Origin: Limnephilus marmoratus
Taxonomy: Eukaryota > Arthropoda > Insecta > Trichoptera > Limnephilidae
Reading direction: 5' to 3'
Assembly: GCA_917880885.1 (NCBI GenBank)
Contig: OU862927.1
Span: 33,755,571-33,819,570, forward strand
Length of the DNA stretch: 64,000 nt
The notes beneath the pieces were generated by a model. The model made no database searches. It had not been told where the DNA came from and was given only the letters and a program-made list of their open reading frames with translations. A program made the position numbers and the translations under genes. Below, in pieces: positions 1 through 9,452 of this stretch (position 1 is the first letter of the stretch; every line of letters begins with the position of its first letter).

Positions 1-270
1 TGTAATACGTTTGCTTAATAAAATATGTGGCGTTTTTATTTTTTCGTTATCAGTAATTTTTGTTGGAAAAACTTTATATTTCAAAAATTATATGTTTATT
101 TCGTAATATAAAATTTGAAAGCGTTTTTTTTATAACCTTTCAAAAATAGTTTTTAGTTTTCGGATACATTCAGAAACACTCCATTTATTTGGATTTTGTA
201 ACAAAGCCGAAATATTTTGATTCTCCCACAAAATAGGCTAGAGGCCTGAGTGGTTAAATTGTATTGCGTT
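1..270. repeat. Fragment of repeat family G
   Basis: Part of an interspersed element seen repeatedly in the window (about 15.2-15.8, 26.5, 37.8-38.4, 44.9-45.2, 45.8-46.0, 46.9-47.3, 48.8-49.1 and 60.7-61.1 kb). Shared signs are a stretch ending GACAAAATAGGC followed by GAGGCCTGAGTGGTTAA. The opposite end of the family reads CCTCAGGCTAATTTG, so the ends are inverted repeats. No coding capacity is seen. This copy starts outside the window. Confidence 0.55.
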
Positions 271-378
271 TCTTCAATACGCCATATTCTATATTATTTA
301 AACTTGCTGAAGTCCCCCGACTTTGCCCGGTCTTTACGCAGAGTTTTTCTTAATTTAATTTAAAAAAAAAAAAATAGT

Positions 379-925
379 AAATTCACACACTTCCCCAAAT
401 GATCATCTAGTCAACCCACGCTATGCAATTGCACTATATAAGTATTATAAATACAAAACAATACAAGAACAACATGTCAACCTACTAGAGACCAAATGGA
501 AATATAATTCACCGACTCCAGATATTTTCATATCAGAGGGTTCGGCTCTGTGGCATTTCTAATTGAACCTATAAATCCTACCGATCCCTCAATATAAATA
601 TTTCAAAAATCCTTTGTAATCCTACATGTATTTAAAATGACTGATTTTAGCATTTTTATATACAAATTCTTTGACAAATCTAATATGCTTAAATTTTGAA
701 TCAGATTCCTAGGTATTATGCCAGTGGCCGAAATAACAAATGGCAATATTTTTATAGTCCGAGAATGCCAAATTCTTTTCATCTCATTTCCTAAATCTGT
801 GTATTTTCTTATTTTTTCAGAAATAGTTTTTTGAATATTACAGGAATTTGGAATAGCTACATCAATGATATAAGTTATTTTTTTTATTTTGTCATGTGAA
901 ACTATATCAGGTCTATTATGACTAT
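379..925 (-). pseudogene. LINE 3' end (RTE-like reverse transcriptase C-terminus)
   Basis: Minus-strand translation of about 925-596 gives a C-terminal LINE domain: HNRPDIV, then IIDVAIP, then QKTISEKIRKY, then KILPFVISATG. Known RTE-like LINE proteins carry the matching pattern RPDIV..IIDVA.P....EKI.KY..L...I...W....V.VIPVVIGA.G. It ends at a stop near 596; the rest, down to 379, is 3' untranslated. Only this C-terminal part is present, as expected for a 5'-truncated copy. The 379-720 part recurs at 61209-61549 at about 97% identity by eye. The catalytic RT domain is absent. Family assignment is from motif memory only. Confidence 0.6.
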
Positions 926-1257
926 ATATTTATTATTTTTTGCATTTTTATATCAAACATGTTAGGTTTATATATTAATAAGTTTTCAGCGACTCCTATG
1001 GTTTAACTTCATGTTTGGATAAGGTTTTCCAGAAACTTCTATGACGATGTTTTAAGTATACTAGTAAGTTCATTTTCCGATAGTTCCTTCAGCCAACATT
1101 TAATGTCATTCGCATTCATACATTGTCTTATGCATACCTACTAATTTTATTTGTTAATGCGCATTTTCAACCCGCGACAAAACACCCTCCAACAAAATAT
1201 CTACTAAAACCTAACCTAATTTAAAGGTTGTCTGTATTATTTTTGTCCCATTTTTTT
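926..1257. other. No gene recognised
   Basis: AT-rich sequence without coding features. From about 1180 it contains a motif (ACAAAATATCTACTAAAACC) that also recurs at about 10.44 kb and, in reverse orientation, about 11.70 kb. It therefore belongs to a repeat that carries TTAGG tracts. Confidence 0.5.
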
Positions 1258-1475
1258 GTTAGGTTAAGTTAGGTTAGGTTAGGTTAGGTTAGGGGGCATA
1301 CATTGATTACATGAGCTCAAAAGGAGGGGGGGTCCAGCAAAATCTCACGTTACTTCAAAAGAATATACGTAGTAGCTCAAATTTATCTCACCAAGGGGGG
1401 GGGGGGTCTATATTGGAAGAAAAACTGCTCACGTAATTAATGTATGCCCCCTTAGGTTAGGTTAGGTTAGGTTTT
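1258..1475 (+). repeat. Short TTAGG (insect telomere-type) repeat tract
   Basis: About ten TTAGG units in + orientation, split into 1258-1291 and 1452-1475 by a MITE. TTAGG is the common insect telomeric repeat. Because related tracts sit in the same sequence context at 11.40 and 11.65 kb, this is more likely part of an interspersed repeat than a former telomere. Confidence 0.65.
1292..1451. mobile_element. PIF/Harbinger-type MITE, TTA target duplication
   Basis: A 160-bp element with perfect 13-bp terminal inverted repeats (GGGGGCATACATT / AATGTATGCCCCC), directly flanked by TTA on both sides. Removing it and one TTA restores an uninterrupted TTAGG tract. Each arm carries a G-run. The 3-bp TWA duplication is the hallmark of PIF/Harbinger transposition. 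There is no coding capacity, so it would need a transposase in trans. Confidence 0.8.
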
Positions 1476-1561
1476 AGTAGATATTTTGTCGCGGGATGAA
1501 AAATCGCGGAACCATGTTATTCTAACTTTTGACATGAAACGATTCAAGTATTAATTAATTT

Positions 1562-1896
1562 GGGAGGCGGGAATGGGTACCGCCGCCCCGGGAACCTTTA
1601 TTGGATAACCAACACCTCTGCCACAGGTCACCCGAAGTGGTTCGCTACGTTTGGTGATTTAGCAGAGGTGCCCGGGTCCATGGGGTGAGGTTTGTCTAGG
1701 TCTTGGAGGCAGATGACCTGGACACACTGAACTCCATATTCCTACCCACCCCTTAAACCCTTTTCCTTCCCAGAACTCTCATCTCCTTCCTTTCCTTTAA
1801 AAAATCCCTCCACACAGTATCCCCAAAGATGAGATAGGCCCTGAGGGAAATTATTTTCCTCTGGGCCTCCTGTGTGGAGCTCATGTAAAAAAAAAA
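1562..1896 (+). mobile_element. SINE-like element sharing a LINE 3' tail
   Basis: Head begins GGGAGGCGGGAATGGGTACC, rich in GC. The 3' part (about 1780-1896) reads CCCTGAGGGAAATTATTTTC and CTCCTGTGTGGAGC, ending ATGTAAAA followed by an A-run. The same tail ends the LINE at 50.53-51.2 kb. The head recurs, in minus orientation, near 9.2, 28.5, 43.8, 46.6 and 47.5 kb. A non-coding head joined to a LINE tail is the usual design of a SINE mobilised by that LINE. A degraded LINE 3' UTR is the alternative. Confidence 0.6.
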
Positions 1897-2544
1897 AAAG
1901 AAAGTGCCATGTTTTCCCCAGGCGTCCCCGACTTTTACCATCCACTTCCGCGTTGGAAGAACGGAAGTTGCAAAGTTTATATAGCGATGCCGAAATAACC
2001 GCAACCCCGAATAACACAGACTAGGTATTTTATATTATTATTTTTTGCAACTCGCCACACTGCGAATCGATTATAAAAAATGAAATCTGTTTACACTCCT
2101 GTCTCGTTTAATTTACCCCAGACTGGCAAACAGTCATATTTCAAAACCTAATGAACCGTTGTTTACAATACTAAAAATATCATTTTAAATGTTGTTTATT
2201 TCGCTATCTAATCAAGAATTCTCGCCGGATTTAGTTTATATTAATAACGGTATACAGTTTGACACGTTTAACTATCCAGGCAGCCAAAGTAGGAACTAAA
2301 GATCGAACTGTTTTTTTAGATCCGTTATTTTTTTGTATCTTAAAATCTATACGTCATCGACTGCAAAGTTGAGCATATCGATCTGTATGCAAATGAATAT
2401 CTTTATTATACCAGTCACTACCGCCGAATTGCAGTTATCTTCTCTCTTCTCTCAGACCTACCGCTGAAAGTTCCGTCGTTACCTCCCTTTCTGATTTGGA
2501 AAATATGAAGGTTGGAAAGCACCAGGCTATTCAGAACTAGCCAC

Positions 2545-3155
2545 TAAACACAATTAGTAGTGCCATTTTTTTTTCATTAACTCCACTAAGGAAGTTCTGA
2601 AGAAAATAATTCCCCTTAGGGCCTACGTCATCTTTGAAGATGCTCTGTAGAGGGTCTTTTTGAGGAGAGGAAGGAGTGAACATGAAGGGATTCATGTTGT
2701 AGGAGGGAGGAATGTTGAAGAGGCCGGAACATTCCACAGCCGAGCTGTTGAACACCAGAACGAGTCGTAAAAGCGATCCGTTCTCTGACAAATGCTGGGC
2801 GCGTATTTGGCGCGTTTCCGGTAGAACAATGCAGTATACCTCCTACCTGACACCTTGCTCTAAAGATGGCAATCTGCTTGTTAAGATAGAGGAATCTATT
2901 AAACGGACTGCCAGTTTCTGCACAGTTAAGGGGTTTTTCAGGTGTTGTGGGGCTCCAGACCAGAAGTGGCTGCCAAATTCAACACTGGGGCGCACATGCG
3001 ATTTGTACAGGGTCAGCAGTTGTGTACTATTAAAGTATCTGCGGACCCTGTACAGTACGCCCAGCTTCTGAGAGAGCTAACTTAACTCTAGCTTCGATGG
3101 AGCCCGCGTACCTGAGCTGGTCTCTAAGAGTTACACCAGCATATCAATGGACATC
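2545..3155 (-). pseudogene. LINE reverse transcriptase C-terminal fragment (ATGTAAAA-tailed family)
   Basis: Minus-strand translation gives LGVTL.DQLRYAGSIEARVK, then KLGVLYR.RRYFNSTQLLTL, then YKS.VRP.VEF and WSGAP. This is the thumb/C-terminal part of a non-LTR RT, with the LGV motif that follows the FADD box in such enzymes. It is closely related to the copy at 50.53-51.2 kb and to 16.37 kb. The 3' end at 2545-2700 carries the GATGACGTAGGCCC-type tail. Frameshifts break it and the RT catalytic motifs are missing. Confidence 0.75.
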
Positions 3156-3464
3156 TTCAGAATTTTTCATAATAATTTCAAGCATAGTTTAGATTCTGAT
3201 TGTTTTTAATCGGGGCGATGCTGAGAGCATCTACAATCATTGCCAGTGGTTAAAAGAAACGCGGATAACGTTGGATTAGTGTAGGTACTATTTATTGGCC
3301 ATTTTGAAGTTAGCCAATTTTCCGTGTTTCATGGTAACAATGACTTCGGTCTAAAAATATACACAGTATTTATTAATTTATTTGTGATCTTTTTGCGTTT
3401 TCTGGCGCTGTGACAAATGTTAATCACATAATGCATGAGTTCCTAATCTTGGGGCCGACACCCA

Positions 3465-4319
3465 CAATAGGCCACTTGCATGGACTTCATAACGACTTAG
3501 AAAAAATCGTGTGGATAGAGTTTTTTTACTAAGTTTACGAAAGTGTTAGTAAAAATTTTTAGAAATGTACAGTTTTTTTTGTTTTTATATATATACCTAA
3601 ATCCATTATTTGGGCTCGTGACGTCACTACATGAAAATGTCCCGTCGCCGAAAATGTTCCTATTAATTTTATAAAATTCCACATTGATTTATTTTTTTAT
3701 ATGGCATCACTTTGATTTCAGGCGAATTTTTTAATTCGTTCACTAGATTTATTGTTTGTTCTCTGCGAATTTATCATTTGGTTTGATTTTTTGACAGATG
3801 TTCTGAAGAGAACCCCGTACAATTAATGGGTACGGGGTTCTCTTCAGAACGTGAAGATGATGTCGGTACATGTTTCAGAGGTATAATGATTATGGTGCTG
3901 ATTTTAACAAAATAAAATTTTATAATATTCTTATTATTATAATTTACAAGTTCAAGTATATTACATTGAATTTAATAATATAGACGTTGTACATTATAAT
4001 GATTTATGATCAATATGAAAAAAATATTTATGAGATGTAATATTTTTGGTATGCCTCGTTATTCTCCTGTGCCATTCGTGTGGAAAACGTTCTTTTTATT
4101 AACAAGATTTTCGGCTATGTAATTATCGTTTTTTCACACCTATAAAATTATGTCCCGTCTTTCCGGTTTATAAAAAATGGTCTGATTTTTCGGTTTGAAA
4201 TTTTCAAAAAATTCCCAGGGTTTCAAAAATACGATTAAAAAAAAAAAATACAGAATGTCTTAGAATATTTGCCTAAACCGGAAAAAAATTTAAAAAAATG
4301 TGATGCAAGTGGCCTATTG
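3465..4319. mobile_element. Terminal-inverted-repeat element with internal perfect hairpin
   Basis: Ends are exact inverted copies: CAATAGGCCACTTGCAT at 3465 and ATGCAAGTGGCCTATTG ending at 4319, 855 bp apart. No transposase-like frame lies between them. A 21-bp perfect hairpin sits near the middle. I see no clear target duplication, so the superfamily is open. It would be a non-autonomous DNA transposon. Confidence 0.6.
3800..3850. repeat. Perfect 21-bp hairpin, 9-nt loop
   Basis: The arms GTTCTGAAGAGAACCCCGTA... (3800-3820) and their exact inverse (3830-3850) are separated by AATTAATGG. It is GC-richer than its surroundings and has no mismatch, although the host element looks old. Confidence 0.85.
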
Positions 4320-4448
4320 TTTGCTAGGGGGTAGCTTTTCGTCGGGACAAACTGTCGCTTACCAGCTCTCGTCGCATGTCGTGTTGTTGGCGATTTACTG
4401 ATATAAAACGGGGACAAAAAAATTCCATAAAGTTAGCGGTATAGTTTA
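4320..4448. other. No gene recognised
   Basis: Short AT-rich spacer between an inverted-repeat element and a LINE end; nothing supportable. Confidence 0.5.
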
Positions 4449-4587
4449 CTATTCCTTATGTATTGAACTTATAGTATAGAATTGGAAAAACGCGAGAATT
4501 GTTGAGAAATACAGCAAATACTGAATACTGAGGGGAGAATGGTGGCTGATTTTAATAAACAAACGATATATGCTTTTGAAAGAAGAA

Positions 4588-5142
4588 CATAGACATCCAA
4601 ATTTAATAGACGAGAACATACAGATGAGGGGAAAATTCAACTATGGCGGTAAAAAGAGGGGAAAGATGACTGTGATTCGTTAAAAAATCAATCTGACAGT
4701 ATACATATAGGCATCTCGCATTTCGCATTATAATGTCACCATTTAGTTCTTAAAAGTAAAATCTGCTGTTGAATGAATATTTTGTTGCCGTATTCAGTTA
4801 GGACACTTGTACAAATGTTTCATAATTTACTTACCCCTGTACCCAGCGACGAGCACACTGGAGAACCGCCCACATTCGTTATGATCGACATATTTTAGGG
4901 TGTAATGCATAGCGCACGCTTGCATTTTTGCCGTGTTATTTCGTAAAATGTACGATGCGAGCCCAACGCTGGTTGGGACAAGTATGACGACGTCACATTT
5001 TTTAGATTCAGGCTCTCGCTCTTGCTCTCGCTCTCGCTTCAGCTCTCGCAAGCCCAGCCGGTTCCAAGGAACCGGTATGGGGAGGGGGAAATAATACGCT
5101 TTTATCACTTAGGGCAGCTCTATATATATTCATATGTCTATG
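4588..5142 (+). mobile_element. hAT-type MITE, CATAGACAT family, copy 1
   Basis: Ends CATAGACATCC and CATATGTCTATG are inverted repeats. The flanking 8-mers aagaagaa / aggaagaa match at 7 of 8 positions. Four other copies in the window are at 10455, 13894, 19370 and 26670; three of these have perfect 8-bp duplications, as in hAT transposition. This copy has an expanded CTCTCG-rich tract at about 5010-5045, where the other copies have a short simple sequence. It interrupts the RNase H LINE. Confidence 0.8.
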
Positions 5143-5482
5143 AGGAAGAATAATTTTTACAATTGAAGAAGACATGGTCAAGAGTCTTCTCCTCCACACC
5201 GCGCTGGCAGAGTGGACTATCGAGGACTCAGATTATAAACAAATGAGCTGCAATAGAGCAGACATCAATTCTCATTCTCGAAATTCACTTGGAATATGAT
5301 TTTGAATTTCAGCTTAGAAAGATCCAGTTCAGGTTTTCGTATCAGTCCAATTTTCTTCCCGGGAACGAACGAGACATATTGGATTTAAGAACAGAGAAGA
5401 CGTCAGAGATAGGAATTTTAAAATCTAAAAGAATAGAACCAGATATTGTTCCAAGTTTAGCGAGAGAATCGACTTTCCGTTA

Positions 5483-5819
5483 AAGAAGGTTGCGTGTTCA
5501 TATCACGTCGGGGTCACCAATATGGGTGGGTATATTGACCTTACCAGGTATCAATACTTCCGTAAGTGTCACGGGGATTTGATAAATGATTAGAAGGCAT
5601 TAATTTAACAGATCCACTTTTTATTTTAATAGTCAAACACAATTGACGCGATACAATAATAAATTTCAGAAAGTTGCGAGGATCTGACAGCTGTAAACAC
5701 CAGGACACTTTGGACGGGAATGTCGAGCAGTAGAATTGGAAACTAAAGTTCGCTTGTCCGGTGTGACCAGCATTCAAATTGCCAGTACATACAATATATT
5801 GTACATTAAATAGTACTTT
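5483..5819 (-). mobile_element. LTR-like insert ending in a tRNA-Trp primer copy
   Basis: On the minus strand it starts TGGCAAAGTACTATTTAATG after the LINE sequence and runs about 295 bp. It ends ATACCCACCCA, then TAT, then TGGTGACCCCGACGTGAT and on through the complement of the tRNA-Trp 3' half to 5484. TG...CA ends followed by a primer-binding site is the 5' end of an LTR retrotransposon, but no gag or pol follows; the LINE resumes at once. That is what an integrated strong-stop cDNA would look like. A 4-6-bp duplication is not visible; only TA is shared by the two flanks. Confidence 0.6.
5484..5519 (+). other. 36-nt copy of tRNA-Trp nucleotides 41-76, including CCA
   Basis: The + strand reads AGAAGGTTGCGTG, TTCATAT, CACGTCGGGGTCA, CCA. 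Conserved animal tRNA-Trp, the primer of Rous sarcoma-type retroviruses, has the same sequence with TTCAAAT as the T-loop. The one difference is T for A at 5501, tRNA position 58. The CCA end is not encoded in eukaryotic tRNA genes, so the copy derives from a mature tRNA. Confidence 0.75.
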
Positions 5820-5945
5820 GCCATACCCTCAATACCTAGATGACCAGGGACCCAAACCAATATTGTCTCAAACTTGGCTTCGTTTAGAGAATTGATGTAA
5901 ACTAAACTTTCTAAATTATCAGAAGTAAGAGATTTTCTTGCCCAC

Positions 5946-6795
5946 TAGGGCGTTAATAAATAATAAATAAATTCTATTTATTTATTTATTATTTAAACGC
6001 CCGTACATAGGGCTATTACATACATAATACAAGTGTATTGAACATTTACAAACATTATATATATATATATAGAATAACATACATACGATGCATATTAGTA
6101 CAAAAAATATTTATCTTTTTACAAAGATATCAGTTACATAAATAACTAATTATTTTTGCTTTGATGCAAGACGGTGAGGTATTGAAAATATCGAAAAGGT
6201 CTGTATACGTATTGGCAGTTCGGTGAAAACGCACTAGCGGTGAATGATAGAAATAGTTAGTGCTATGATTGTCACTGTGGAAAAGGTGGTGGAGTCGAGT
6301 TGATTTAACAGGACACGAATATTTATAACACTTAACATTTGAGGGAAGTCTATGAGATTGTTCAGTAATTTAAAAAGTATAAGAATGTCATTAATAGTAC
6401 GCCGGGTAGAAAGTAGTGGTAGGTTTAGATCAGACATTAATGCATTGTAGCGGATTTCAATTACAGGCTGTCTCAATTTGAATTGAATGTATCGAAGAAA
6501 TTTTCTTTGTACTCTCTCCAAACGGTGTAAGTTACAGGTATAAATCGGAGACCATACAGGAGATGCATATTCCAGCTGCGATCTTACAAGAGAGCAGTAA
6601 AGTAGCTTAATTGACTCAATGTTTTGAAAAGTCCTTGTGTTACGTATTACAAAACCTAGAATTTGCATGGCCTTATTGGAAATTGTTTCACAGTGATCAA
6701 ATATAAGTTTCCGGTCAAAAATAACACCAAGGTCTTTGATAAATGGTACTAATGCAATTTCATTATTGTTAATTAAATACGATGTAGATATTGGA
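5946..6795 (-). pseudogene. Jockey/CR1-like LINE, RT C-terminus and 3' end
   Basis: Minus-strand translation from 6795: YLINNNEIALVPFIKDLGVI, then NKAMQILGFVIRN, LLYCSLVRSQLEYASPVWSP and LERVQRKFLRYIQFKLR, ending near 6234. This is the conserved region downstream of the RT palm in Jockey-superfamily LINEs (IKDLGV, LV.S.LEYAS.VW.P, ER.Q..F). The 3' UTR extends to 5946-5985 and ends in an AAATAAATA-type tail, marking the true 3' end. The upstream part is cut where an LTR fragment begins. Confidence 0.8.
6050..6070. repeat. (AT)n microsatellite
   Basis: Short TA-dinucleotide run inside the LINE 3' untranslated region. Confidence 0.8.
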
Positions 6796-7226
6796 ATTCA
6801 CTAATTAACTGAGCAAGGGATCGGAGGGAACCTTGCCGTTAGGCTTTGGGAACAACAAAAGCTGACGGTTCTGCTTAGAGGGTCGTACCATAGGACGAAG
6901 CGCAACTAAGGCAGCAGTCGGGGGTCTGGTTGATTCTTTACTTATGGTAGTAGAATACTCCTTAGAGGGTCGTGCCAGAGGACGAAGCGCAACTAAGTGA
7001 GCGTAATAGCCAAGAGCGAGCTGCAGACGAACTGACTAATTTAGGGCGCGCAGCCTGTTATATAGCACATTCCTTGTTGCGGGGTGTGGTTTATGTAGCG
7101 GCTCGAGGGTGGGAGATGCGCAGAAGGCGTCGGCGCATCCTGGTTTGCTTAGGGGTGGGTGAGCAGGATGGCGCTGTACGGGGGAAAGAGATGGTGTAGT
7201 GGCAAGCGTAAAAACGGCGCGCTACA
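6795..7226 (-). mobile_element. LTR fragment, same family as the solo LTR at 54.86 kb
   Basis: Minus-strand sequence begins TGTAGCGCGCCGTTTTTACG at 7226 and matches 54858-55297 nearly base for base. This includes a TATA-like TATATAACAGG box and two spaced copies of TTAGTTGCGCTTCGTCCT. The last about 80 bp of the LTR are missing here. Open frames across this stretch lie antisense to LTR signals and are not genes. The surroundings show no internal retroelement sequence. Confidence 0.8.
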
Positions 7227-7720
7227 TCTGTTATATTAGATCTGTGATCGTCACTTGAAAATAAGTTTGAGAACCTGTGATTGAACGCAAACACTCAACC
7301 CTCAGCTGGTAAGCCCATCCAAAGCACTTGCATTTTATTGTGTCTTGCTGTGTTTATGCACGTTTCTTTAAATGTGGACACAAGTGTTTGCCGTTCGAAC
7401 AGCTGACCAGATTCATTAATTAGTCACAGATTCATTTATTTATAAAGATTATTTTATTTCTCGGTATCCCCGAGGTTGTTTCGCGGTGATTTATCTTACA
7501 ACTAATAATTTAGTATTTTATTTAGATAAGCTGATTTAATCCGGTTGATTGATGTGTTACATTTTCCACTTGACTGACTGGATACTTGTCTACAACAGAT
7601 TCAACATCGTTTCTACGATCTTTGTCTGTGTTCTAACTTTTGCTAAATATCTCAGCAGTAATGCATGAATATAGAACAAAACATGAATATAGGTACGTAT
7701 TATAAATTAGCGCTATACAA
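7227..7720. other. No gene recognised
   Basis: AT-rich sequence; neither strand gives a recognisable frame or repeat ends. Confidence 0.5.
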
Positions 7721-8455
7721 TAGAGAACTCCAGTCCAATTTTTTTATTTTTTGATCTTCTAACTTAAATAACTGCGTTTTTGTTTTTATTTTTAGAGTTA
7801 GTTTTAATAGTTAAAATAATTGTCAAAGTTTTAATTTTTCGAGACCCCCGGAAATATGGTAAATCGTGTGACGTCATCACTCCCGAAAAATTAGTATGGG
7901 ATTGGGCAATCAGCTGATCTACTATTGGGCAATCAGCTGATCTGCCGCCATTTTGAAATCCGTTGTTCCGTTGTTCGAAGTATTCTCCCTAGAAGAAGCA
8001 TTACTTTTTTCATTCATTATTTTTTTGTACAGTAGTTTTTCAATATTTTAAATAATAGAGATAAACTAATAGAGTTACCTCTATTTTTGATACTGAATTA
8101 TTTAGGCTTAAATATTGTTTCAATAAACACTACAACTAAATCTCTATAAACAGTACGAAATAAAGAATAACATAAAATGTTGTTAATACTGATGGTTTGT
8201 GCCATACCTACATGTCAATTGATTTCAATACAATGTGATACAATGACTGGTGACGCGTGACGTCAGCACTAACCATTCAATCGTACCAACTTTACAGTGT
8301 ATTTTAACGAGACGTTAAAAAACGCACTTTTTATTATTTTTTTACGAACACTACGTTTAATATTATAAAAAAACTTATATATTCAGAATCAGCGTTTTTT
8401 GGTCTGTATGAACATATTTTTTTAAAGTCATCATATTTATTACTGGAGTTCCTTA
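7721..8455. mobile_element. Probable inverted-repeat element
   Basis: GAGAACTCCAGT at the left and ACTGGAGTTCCTT at the right are inverted, about 735 bp apart. An internal short direct repeat, GCAATCAGCTGATCT, occurs twice near 7905-7945. There is no transposase frame and no certain target duplication. Confidence 0.45.
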
Positions 8456-8557
8456 TTACAATTTTATAATATGATGTCCGGAAACTTGTAGGATAAACGG
8501 GAACCAGGTGGATTTACCATCACGTTTTAAACCCAAAAAAACGTTTTGTTTTTTGAT

Positions 8558-8818
8558 CTGCCGAGCGATTCTATATCTTTTGTTGGATCGTTATCGAGAT
8601 GCCGGACGTGATCAGATTAGTGTGATTTATTTGCTTTTTCTATGTACAACGTGCATTAAATGAACAAATTATCATGCATACTTGCAGGAATTCGTGTTTA
8701 AAACGATCTAAACTAAAATGTGTGACGGTAAATATGTAAAAATCACACCAATCTGACAGAAGATCACGTCCGTTAGTTCCGTAACGATCCCACAAAAAGA
8801 TATAGAATCGCTCGGCTG
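8558..8818. mobile_element. Foldback MITE (GCCGAGCGATTCTATATC ends)
   Basis: The left arm begins CTGCCGAGCGATTC and the right arm ends GAATCGCTCGGCTG. Similarity continues inwards for about 80 bp (GGATCGTTA, ACGTGATC, GGTGTGATTT on both arms). It is about 260 bp with no coding capacity. Confidence 0.7.
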
Positions 8819-8964
8819 AGCATTTCGTTTTTTTTTAAGTTTTGTAATTTTTCGGCAATTAATGGGTTCAAAACTTTAGGAGCGGGGTCTGCTCTTCGAC
8901 GCATATTAATTTTTTAAGGCTGATTTATTCGGTTTTGCAAACAGCTCGTATGCGAAATCGTTTT

Positions 8965-9240
8965 TTTTTTACATTAACTCCATACACGAGGCCCTGAGGA
9001 AAATAATTTCCCGAAGGGTCTATGTCATCTATCAAAGACGACATAGACCCTTGGAGAGTCTTTTTAAGGAATGGAAGGACAGAAAGTTCTGGGAAGGAGA
9101 AAGGTATGAGGGGTGGGTAGGAATCTGTGGTTCAGTTTGTCCAGGTCATCCGCCATCAAGACCTAGACAAACTTTGCCCATTGAATCCGGGTACCCCTGC
9201 TATGTCACCAAATGTAGCGAGCCTTAGCTTGCCTCTTGTG
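8965..9240 (-). mobile_element. SINE-like element with LINE tail
   Basis: Minus orientation. A T-run and ACATTAACTCC mark the 3' end; then comes the GGCCCTGAGGAAAATAATTT tail, duplicated over a short stretch at about 9018-9050. Next is the GGTGGGTAGGAATC block, then the head with TGTCACCAAATGTAGCGA. Same family as 1562-1896. Confidence 0.55.
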
Positions 9241-9452
9241 AAAGCGTAGACAAAGTGATTCAAAGACAAATTTATTGTAAAAATTATGATAAAATGCGAC
9301 ACAGACGTTTAATTGAAAGTAAAAGAGTTCATACGCAGAAATGAATAAAGATGATTTTAAATATGTATAAAATGACAGGTAGAAAATAAAATAAAATATT
9401 TGAAATAGGACTGCACAACACTCAACCGGCACTTCTACGAATTATCTGTTAA

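Larger units (their letters stand above)
4449..5945 (-). pseudogene. C-terminus of a LINE with RNase H domain, split by two insertions
   Basis: Read on the minus strand, 5945-5820 encodes ESLVYINSLNEAKFETILVW and then VPGHLGIEG, the RNase H block of I-clade-type non-LTR elements. After an LTR-like insert, 5482-5143 continues with KVDSLAKLGT, then PISDVFSVLKS, then EEKTLDHVFFNCKNYSS, the post-RNase H region ending in a C-rich motif. After a MITE, 4587-4449 continues in the same frame with SFKSIYRLFIK to FYTISSIHKE and a natural stop. Removal of one 8-bp duplication joins the last two parts in frame. RT and endonuclease are absent from the window. At the upstream junction the frame is one base short. 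Confidence 0.75.

Noticed and set aside
1258..1475. True telomere or chromosome end
   Set aside because: Only about ten TTAGG units, with flanks shared by other internal sites.
6972..7199. 75-codon arginine-rich frame, repeated at 54885-55112
   Set aside because: Both copies lie antisense within the LTR, across its TATA box and repeats. Conservation is due to LTR identity, not coding.
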